Source: Bryopsis sp. KO-2023 (lineage: Eukaryota; Chlorophyta; Ulvophyceae; Bryopsidales; Bryopsidaceae). From it: a DNA stretch of 64,000 bases. Below the pieces are notes generated by a model. That model ran no database searches. It was not told the DNA's origin and worked only from the letters and a program-made list of their open reading frames with translations. The stretch is from NCBI GenBank assembly GCA_030272585.1, contig BSYQ01000001.1, forward strand, positions 6,448,001-6,512,000. Reading direction: 5' to 3'. The stretch's first letter is position 1. Each line of letters begins with the position of its first letter. Shown here piece by piece: positions 55,794 to 64,000 of this stretch. The position numbers and the translations under genes are program-made.

Positions 55794-57644
55794 CTTGGTA
55801 TGGAAAAATGAAAAATTTAAAGCTGGGATGTTATTGGGGGAATATACACGCACACATATTCTGGGTGGATTGAAAAAAAAAAAAGATGAAAAAAAAATCT
55901 CGGAACGAGGATTGAGAAAAGGAGAAGGGGGAAAGAGAAGGAAAGAGCAGGGTTCGGTTGACCTGAAATTGAGGCGGTGAGAATGGTGAGGAGGGGATTG
56001 CACAAGTTTAAGCCATGGAAGGAAATGTGGGGAAAAAAAGAGTAGTGGCCCACAGTTTTGTTTTGCATTTTCAAGTTGAAAAAGTCGGAGGCACGTGTTT
56101 CGTGGATGTGCGCTCTGTGTGAAAGGAGGGAGGGTTTCGCAGGGAAAAGGGAGCAGGTGTTTTTTGTTTTTGGTTTTTGGGGGGGGGCTGAAGTTGTGCA
56201 GCCAAAATTTGTGTGATTTCATTCCTCTTTTTTGAGAGGGAAAAAACGAGTGGAGATGCGGGGTGGAAAAGTTCTCGACATCTTTCACTTTCCATGTATT
56301 TTTTTCTTTTTCTCTCTTTTTTCTTTGTTTTTTTTTTTTTTTCCGACAATTGCTTGTTTTTTTTTTCTTTTTCTTTTTTCTAGTGAAAAAGAAAACCGCC
56401 CTTTTTCTTTTTTTGGGTCCTCCATGTGATGGCAGATGGAAGCTGATCGCTTTCTTGATTTCAACACAGTTACATGTATATTTTTTTTTCTCTGCACGCA
56501 CACCTCCTTTTCGAACGCATTACAGCAAGTTATGATGAAACTCCACCCGCGTACTTTTTTTTCCTGTTTTTGGAAAAAGGAGGGTGGTTTCAATTAAAAA
56601 AAAAAAATTGGTTGAAAACTAAGCTATCAGAACAAGAATAGTGTTGTGGGTTTTTAAATCGAAACATATCAGAATATATCGGAGTTTTTTTTGGTAGGCA
56701 GGTTGAATGATGGACGAAGCTTGATCAGTCAGTTGGCAAGCGAAAGTGGCAGATTAAAAAAAGCAAGGATTAAAACTGAGAATTTTTAAAGAGACTTAGT
56801 GACAGTGTGTTGTAATTGAGAGTAGTTTTGTCGTAAGGCACAGGCCTTACTTCTTCTCCACAGTTGTTGGCGAACTTCTTGGAGCGAGTTGATTGGGACA
56901 AAAAAGAGAAAAGAATCTTGCAACCTCACCTGTATGATCTCATCTTTCTGGAAACCATGAATGGTTGTTCTTTTTTGCACTGCCACTGGAATGTCCAAAC
57001 ACAAGCCTCTTATCATGGATTTACACATTTATTTATTGTCAGAACATCGTCCATCACTGCTCCCCAAACACGTACAAAAATAACATCAATAACATAATGT
57101 CGCACACATCCAGCAGGCACTGGGTAGCCCACCAACTGCTTATATTCTTCAGCAACTCTCTCAAGAGGCAAGGACTTCTCTTAAAAATAATGCACCCATG
57201 TTTGCCCCCCAGGAACCCCAGTTGGAAGAAGACAGCAGCAATTTAGCTCTTTTCACGATGCTTGCCCACTTATTGTTGTTGCATCAAATCTGGCACAAAG
57301 CAAGAACAAGGAAATCAGGTGCATGTAGATGACCTCGGATGCAGAATAAATTCATCTGGGAGGGTACCACACGAAAAAAAAAAATCATATTGTTTTAGTA
57401 CAGCTCTGATTTTCTTGCCATCACTCTACGTACCTTTCCGAACATGTATGTTCTCCAGCATTTCAGCACCTGGTTTTTCAAATAAAGAGTCAACACTGGA
57501 GAGCTTTTGAGTTGTTTGCACAGACACTGGAGGTTTTGCTGTTCAGCTCATCTATCCTGATCGGTTACTATCTAGGGTAAGTATTAATGTATTTCTTTAG
57601 AATACTATTTTTGCAGTGGGCAGATGCTTACGTCTGTATCTTCG
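55794..57644. other. Convergent intergenic region, low complexity
   Basis: Long T-, A- and G-rich tracts (55870-56600) generate a spurious 327-codon Lys/Phe-rich minus-strand frame. No domain or exon support was seen. Confidence 0.5.
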
Positions 57645-60034
57645 TCAGTCTTGCAGTATAACGCAAGTAGCTCCACCACTCAAATCCACCGCTCCAGCCT
57701 AAAATAAAAAAACAACACAAAAAAGGCATCTGAAAAGACTGAAATGGCACACATGAAAAAGATGGTTGGAAATTCAGATGTCTCGTCACATGAACACACT
57801 CCTGCTCACCTGTCCAGTCACTGTCTGACATCCACTGGCGTCATGTGATGGGGAAGAAGATGGAGTTGGGGTTGGGGTGGGAGTAGGAGTTGGAGTAGGA
57901 GCGGGAGTGGATGGAGCCGGGGTTGGGGCAGGTGTCGGTGCTCTCTCAGCATTTGCTCCTGGAGATCACCATATCTTCAAAAAATGCCCAAACAGAACTG
58001 GAGAGTTCGTTGTTTTTGTTGAGGCAATTTGATGACTGGATTTTTGCAAGTCTAAAAGAACCGATTTTTGCAGAATTTATTTTTGCTACGAAAAATAAAT
58101 GTCAGCCAAAAACTAGTCAACAAGTCCAAGCGATTCTCCAATAGTGATGGAAAAAAAAATGTTGGAAACAATGCTTTTAATATGTGGACAGGTGATGACC
58201 ATTAAAGCCAGGTGATCGTTTCGTTCGTTACAAATAGAAGGAGCGACGGAAAAGTAGGCGAGGAAACGGTGGAAAATTATAGCCCCTTTTCATATGCAAT
58301 CTCACCTGTGACCTTGGCTTGTGCTGGTGGGGAGGGAGGCGGTGGCGGCGGAGGTGGGGTTGGAGGTGATGGTGGGGGTGGTGGAGACGGAGATGGAGGA
58401 GGTGGGGGTGGTGGAGGCGGTGTTGGAGGGGGTGATGGTGATGAAGAGTTATTTGGAGGATTGAATGGAGGCACTGGTACAGGCCGAGCACCTCCGCCAT
58501 CGTCATCATCGTCGTCATCTTTTTTGATCACGTAGTACTCATACGCTGCAAGCAAAGTGACAGTTTGTTCTGGTCAGCGTAGTGAAAATTCCCAATCGCA
58601 ACAACTGGATGAGTAGATTTTCAAGAATCATGAATCGGTTCGAACAGTGTGGTGTGCTTTACCTCCTCGACCCCCTCCAGCAAGAGATGACCTGGCAGCC
58701 AGTCTTCCAGCCAGGAACGCTCCCAACAGAACCTGAGATTCCACTTGTGGACCTTCATCGTCGCTACCGCAACCGAGGCCGTTTGCAGGAATCTCACAGC
58801 CCTTCAAACTGTCCCAAAGCATCATTTCCAGGTTTCACATCAAATTTCATAGAAGAAATCTGGTGAAACACAATGTGTTGTAGTTGATTTTCCAAGAAGC
58901 CGACGGGACATGCAAAAATGACCATCACTCACTCGTCAACAAATTTCTCAGCAGTGATGCCTCTGTCGACAGGCATGGAGTCCAGGATGATTGTGTAAAT
59001 CTCTTTGCTGCATAAGCCTGCATCCATAGCGCAAATTCTGAATTCCAGGATTCAGGGGGTGGAACTGACAGTAATCAAAAACCTTTCAGATAAAGAACTT
59101 GTTTTGCACTAAACTATTTTTAGTCAGAATCCTTTCAAGCCGAAATTTAATTTAGCCGATATGGCACCAAATGAAAATTCAACCAGAACCAATTTTAGCC
59201 ATTTCGAGGGGTGGCAACAATTCATTCCAGGTGGAAATACGTTTCTTTATAGAGTATCCGTTTGGTTGATTTTTTGGGGGGGGACATGATTGATGTGTCC
59301 TGATTGGTGGAAAGGGTGGGGAGAATTATTTGGTCAGAAACAGGAAAAGGTGTCTTGGGCAGGATATGAAAAATGCAAGAAGCTCCTTACATCCATCCAT
59401 GATTCCATAGTAGCCATACAGAGACTGCATCTGCAAACAAGAAATAAACAGGATCTTCAAAACACGAATGGGGGTTTCAAAACAGCGATCGAGGCGACTG
59501 GACATCACAGCAATGAAATTCACATTGCGAAACGTATGGGAATATGTTTGTATTTTTTTTTGCTGAATGAAAAATTGTCATGCTCAGAGTTTTTCGCTTT
59601 CGAATGGATTCATAGCAGCCCAGCGCAATGTCTGACACACACCCATCAATGGTACGTTCAATAAACGAACCTGCTTGCAGCACTCGGTGGTGTGTTTTCC
59701 TGCATTCTGACAAGCGAGCGTCTTCCTTGCAAACACCTCCCCATCCATCTCCTTAACCTTGTCCACACATTGCTGGGGGGTGAAGACGGCGGAAACTGAG
59801 AAAACACGCACGACCCCCGATAAAATTATAAAAAAACAAAAGAAAGGAGGGAAAAAAACTGATTCTGCGATGCAGATGATATGGGCTCCCAGTGATCCAC
59901 TCCACATATATATTGGATGGGATTTCCGCCGCCAAAGAGAGACTGCGGCGGCGGGACAACGCCTCACCACTAGGAAGGCCCAGAACACCGAGCATCAACA
60001 GGGTCACCACCATGGCGATCGAGCGCTGTGACAT
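57645..60034 (-). CDS. Secreted lipid-transfer-like (8-cysteine) protein with Pro-rich HRGP-like arms
   Basis: Eight exons on the minus strand (60034-59968, 59795-59671, 59430-59391, 59017-58933, 58808-58663, 58545-58306, 57940-57810, 57698-57645) join in phase and give 295 residues. A signal peptide (MSQRSIAMVVTLLMLGVLG) precedes a domain whose cysteines follow C-C-CC-CxC-C-C: QQC, LAC, ECC, CLC, KGC and LGC. This is the 8-cysteine motif of non-specific lipid transfer proteins. After a linker come seven Asp, then two hydroxyproline-type stretches: runs of Pro/Ser with up to nine consecutive prolines, and (Thr-Pro)n with Ala-Pro, as in extensins and AGPs. A short end holds two more cysteines (SGCQ, ATCV). 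It probably acts in the cell wall or on the cell surface. The poly-Gly frame on the + strand is its shadow. Confidence 0.8.
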
Positions 60035-60763
60035 ATTTCTTCTCCCCCGCGGTCGTTGCTTGGGCTTCCCTGAGCTACAGCTACGCACAATTCCCCCAGG
60101 TCAAATGTCTGCACAGTCGCCCCTGTCTTGCGGTGCCACCTGCGGCGCCTCTGGTAATCACCTCTCCACCTGCCACGATCGTGAGCTGATAATTTTTTCT
60201 GAACCCCCTTTTTGAATTCCTTTTTCGTTGGGATGGGACATTGACAAGCGATCATCAAAATTTTCCCTGGGTGTGCCCAGGACATGATTTCTGTTGGTCA
60301 CAGAGATGGAAACACAGGCAGAGCCGAATGAATCATGAAGGGGGCACGGATCGCAGTGTCATATTTTCGCAACCAGCGCAAAAACCCCCAAAGGAGTGTC
60401 ATCTCCAGATTTTCCATACGTCAAGAGTTCACTGAACTCAGTTCGAGAATGACATTTAATGAGAGATGCCAACCCTTTCTAGACAGTCTGCGTAACACAT
60501 ATGGTTTCACCTTAGAACTTCGTTTTTTTTGGAGCTTGATTTGCTTTCAATCCCCACTTGATGCATTAAATTCACAAATAAAACAGTCCTGTACACCTCC
60601 TCTACTCTCAAGATACATGTGCCCCTCTAATGCATCTACTATATCGTTTCCTATATGTATAAGGCACAGAGAATTATCTAGGGTTCCTCCTGTTGTTGTT
60701 TTTCTTCTTTTTCTCTATCCTTTTCCCCCATTAAGCCTTCCGACAAATTCTGTATAATACATC
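60035..60763. other. Intergenic between two minus-strand genes
   Basis: Holds the upstream region of the lipid-transfer-like gene and the 3' end of the SET gene. No further gene was seen. Confidence 0.5.
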
Positions 60764-63095
60764 TCATTTCTTTTTCTTTCGCACGCATTTCCCCTTCTTT
60801 GAATTTTTCGCCTTTGTTTTCGATTCTCCCGAAGAGTTTTTGATTGGCAAAACACCCTCCAGCCATTCAGAATCCACCGACCTCGAGGTCACCCCAACCT
60901 CCGCAACCCCATCCGTCAAATACATTTCATTGCTCAGCCGTGAGCTCTTCGGGCCAAACCCTACAGACAAGGGCATCCCATCATCCCTGAACTGCACAGC
61001 TGACAGATTCACACATCCACGTGCAAAAACCGCCCTCAGCAACCCTGGATTCTCATCTCCTTGCAGAATTCTTTCGCAAATGTTGGTTATTTCCTCCAAT
61101 TTCCTCTCGACGACCCGATCTGCATTGAGTTGCGGCCTGTGTCCATCCACGATCGGCTGCAATCTATCCACCAGTCTTATCGCTACAGATGCAGCAGCAT
61201 GCCTGTTCTGATGGTCCTGGGTTTGCTGTGATGCATGGGCCAACCGATCGGCACAGTGTATGAAAAGGGGGTGCAACGCCCCCAATGGATCTTGCTTGGC
61301 ATCGTTCACCAGGAAGCTCCACAGCAGGTCGCAGTTGGTCTGAATTTCTTGAGCGATCAGAAGGATTTCGAGGTTTTTTTTTGCATGAGTTTCCACCTCT
61401 TGAGCCAGGGCTTTCGTGTGGAGCAGCAGGAAGCATTGTGTGGTCCAATGTCTGGGCCCCAGCAGGGCCATGCTGCACTGATATTGCCGCTCAATTTCTG
61501 TGGACCTACGAAAAAATAAAATCCGGGCAGAAAAAAGCCACATTTTTGCATCCTCTTTTTTCTTATTCTAACCCACCCACCCCCCACCATCACCAACCCC
61601 CCCCCCCCAGAAAAAAAAAGAGAGAGAGAATTGATATTTCTTATTTCCTTTTTGTTTTTGATGTGGATCCTACATGCTGTTTTTGTAGCATTACTTGAAG
61701 ATATGCTTTTCGTTTTGGTCCATGTGCACTTGGTGGATCACGAGGTCTTCCATGGCTTGTTCAACTGTCAAGTCTTTCGGGTTTGAGAAGGAGATGGCGA
61801 AAAGATCTGTGTCGTTGTCTTGGAAAACTTGACCACACAAGCAGCACGCCCAGGGAGTGGGATCGTTTTTCATAACCTGATCGCATGCATGCCACAATCA
61901 ATACTGAAGCACCAGAACAAATAGTTGCCATTCGAAGTGAAATCCATCCCCCCTCCTTTCTCATGAAAGAACAAAACTCAAGACACCTTCCAAAAAAAAC
62001 AAAAAAAACAAAAACAAATTTCTGTAAGAAAATAGTGAACTTGTGTTCGAGCAATGACAAGTTACTGTTCAGAAAAAAAGACCTAAAAGTAATGTATGTT
62101 TTTTTGTCTTTTTTTTATTTGAATAACTCCACAGTTAGTGCAGTTGGGAAAAAAAAGTACAAAAATTGAAAGCAGTGCAAGGAGAACTACCGAATACCAT
62201 TTTTTTTGAGGACTCATTCAACCTTATCCATGCTAATGTACAAGTAGCCATCGACCCCGTCTTTCAAGCACGATCGACACCGAATTCCACGACTTCTGTC
62301 CTCGTCAAAAGTGCACCGATCGCAACAACACGCCAGCAGCCTTTGACAATCCAAAATCCTCCTTCGAGCTGGGGTCGATGCCCATTTCCAGTCCCAGCAC
62401 AGATTCAACGTCAGCACCTCACCCTCGTCGATAGGTCGATTCGCCACCAGGCGCGACTCGTTCCAATTATCGTTCGTCGGCGGAACGTACAGCACATGCG
62501 GTTCGCCGCATGTATGTCTGAAAGTGGCGGCGATATCGAAAATCGCGGTGGTGTTGTGAAAGGGAAGGCAGCTCGCTTCCCACGCCACCAGACACCGCGC
62601 AATCGTCGCCCTGTCGATTCCCCGCAACGCATCTAGACACGGGTCCACCGACCGTGCCGTTTCGATTTTCAACGCTGTCTCCTTGGCTCTCCTCACGGTT
62701 TCATTGTCGTCGCGATCGTCCGCATTGATTGGCAGCAATCCGAGGAGCTTTTCCTTGGCCGTCGAGTCCGCCCCTGCGAATGCCAGCAGTCGAAACAGCC
62801 ACGACGTACTCACCAGCCGCACCCTCCCAAAGTGTATCAACTTCTTGTGCAATTCTTTCCGCATAGGCCGCGGCTTCACCTCCACCAGGAAAGGCGACAC
62901 CGCCATGACGACGTCCCCCGCATAGAAGCGCCGGTTAGCTATCAGGAAATTGTTCGCTATGCGGATTCCGCTGTCAAGCGTTGAGCTCGTGTCTTGCTGT
63001 CTGATTAGCCTATGTTGAGGTCTGGCCACCCAGCCCCGTGAAAAGTCAGAGAGGGAGAGAACCGTTCTGTCCAGCACGAGCTCGCTCGGAGGCAT
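60764..63095 (-). CDS. Divergent SMYD-like SET-domain protein
   Basis: Three exons (63095-62223, 61876-61695, 61505-60764) join in phase and give 598 residues. The SET core lies at about residues 185-285: AIFDIAATFRHTCGEPHVLY takes the place of the usual N-H-S-C-x-P-N, then RPIDEGEVLTLNLCW. A post-SET-like cluster follows (CQRLLACCCDRC and RCRSC). A further CxxC occurs in exon 2 (WACCLCGQVF), and the C-terminal half is helical (CFLLLHTKALAQEV), as in the TPR-like end of SMYD proteins. It ends in a lysine-rich tail that could be a nuclear signal. The NHSC asparagines and the usual catalytic Tyr after the IxYx strand are altered, so methyltransferase activity is uncertain. No MYND finger was seen. 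Confidence 0.7.
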
Positions 63096-64000
63096 CAGTG
63101 CGGCACGAATGATCAGGGATGCCGATTCCAGCTCGCCAATTAACTTGGCTGGAAGAGATTCGTCTGTTTTGGGGGGGTGGGCTTAGGATGGGCCCTGTGC
63201 GTGATGAAATTTTTATTTCTTGGTGGGCAACCGTCTGGTACGTCAGAGCTTCCGTTTGGATCGGCTCCGATGTCGACCTGCGCAGAGCTTTCATCTGTGC
63301 ATGTCATTCTCGTCACTGTGGCTGAATGGTTGCGTGCTTGTGACGCGCGTTGTTTTGCACGCCAAATGTGGCCGCACCGTGTCCATCCACAAAGTGGTGA
63401 ACGAAACAAACCAACCCGCACCGCAAACCTCAAGGCAAGAGTCGGAGCAGAACAAGCACGACATCGAAACTGCCAGAATCCTTCCGAAAGGCTCGAAATC
63501 GGGCACGGACCATCAGTCCGACCGCAGGGCTCACCAGTCTGTCGAGCCGAGCAATCAACCATCGGTCATTACACACGAGCCAATGAAGCATTCCCAAGCC
63601 AGTTTTTCTGTCGCACATAGCCGAAGGATTCCGTGCAACTCCGTAAGCGTCAACAATCACGAAAGATCGGGTGACAGCGAACCAAAACGTGTGCTTTTTT
63701 TGGGTTTGGATTTGGTCGCACGATTAGTCGCCAGGGGTATCGAAACGCGTTGCTGGTTTCGGGTGGGGCGTTGTCTTGTGGAGGCAACTGATGACGTTGT
63801 ACATACCAAGGCTTCGCCGGGCAGTGTCGGACTACTTTTTGCAACCAACTTCAAGAGAATCTGCCCAGACCCTGCACGTGGTCGAGGTGCTCCGCTTTGC
63901 AACCCCTACTTTTTTTTGTATCGCTGCATTGTTCCTGTTTTTTTGTTTTGATATACGAAGCCCCGACTTCTGGCTGTTCGCACGATAGCGCGCGCGCGTC
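63096..64000. other. Upstream region of the SET gene; no firm gene
   Basis: CG-rich, with overlapping open frames on both strands (the longest + strand one is 63220-63951). None has a recognisable motif or a clear ATG context. A first exon of a + strand gene continuing past the window is possible. The window ends in an alternating CG tract (63988-63998). Confidence 0.4.

Noticed and set aside
55518-56501. 327-codon minus-strand open frame
   Set aside because: Produced by A/T-rich low-complexity DNA (poly-Lys, poly-Phe), and partly antisense to the last exon of the 698-residue gene.
58212-58535. Glycine-rich + strand open frame
   Set aside because: Exact antisense of the poly-proline exon of the lipid-transfer-like gene, whose eight exons join in phase.
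63319-63329. TGGCTGAATGG, a perfect tRNA box A-like word
   Set aside because: No matching box B (GGTTCRANYCY) or cloverleaf follows within tRNA distance, so neither a tRNA nor a SINE head is supported.
63220-63951. 243-codon + strand open frame
   Set aside because: No ATG start, no recognisable domain, and it overlaps other equally long frames in a CG-rich promoter zone.

Overview
The window is nuclear DNA from a photosynthetic eukaryote with many small spliceosomal introns. Almost every recognisable gene is broken by GT-AG introns of about 50-500 bp that are often rich in T, A or G homopolymers. No rRNA, tRNA, CRISPR or prokaryotic operon signal was seen. Gene content points to the green lineage and probably a streptophyte (charophyte-grade) alga. 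There is a lumenal FKBP20-2-type immunophilin whose precursor has a simple transit peptide plus a twin-arginine signal, so a primary plastid is likely. There is also a plastid DUF3082 protein, a two-LOV PAS/LOV photoreceptor, an 8-cysteine lipid-transfer-like secreted protein with Pro-rich arms, an ABCB6/HMT1 half transporter kept by algae, and a DRC12 subunit of the flagellar dynein regulatory complex. A flagellate such as Mesostigma would fit, but that is inference.

Layout. 84-216: a small foldback element. 0.9-24 kb: housekeeping and organelle genes, namely an SSB-like OB-fold/helix-turn-helix fusion, mitochondrial RBFA, NIT1 amidase, p23 co-chaperone, an unknown membrane protein, PCID2/Thp1, a DUF1802 protein, FKBP20-2, HMT1 and the DUF3082 protein. 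Three neighbouring pairs are divergent and share short intergenic spacers (10.8, 15.9 and 22.8-23.2 kb). 24.8-27.6 kb: the LOV photoreceptor.

29.0-40.7 kb is the most striking locus. Thirty-one exons that join in perfect phase encode one protein of about 2,747 residues. It carries two complete plant-type channel modules (six membrane segments, cyclic-nucleotide-binding-like domain, three glutaminase-type double-ankyrin units) joined by a helical linker and an EF-hand block. Neither pore has a GYG potassium filter. I consider this the best candidate in the window for an undescribed system: a Ca2+-regulated, two-repeat channel. Just upstream is an ordered array of eight CACGTG G-boxes.

41-64 kb: a coiled-coil tail-anchored protein, an organelle-targeted membrane/coiled-coil protein, DRC12, a secreted acidic protein built of phase-1 exons, an unrecognised 698-residue coiled-coil protein, the lipid-transfer-like Pro-rich wall protein, and a divergent SMYD-like SET protein. 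Exon borders were placed by eye from splice consensus, reading frame and family similarity. Where the coding sum is divisible by three and all junction phases agree, I say so.
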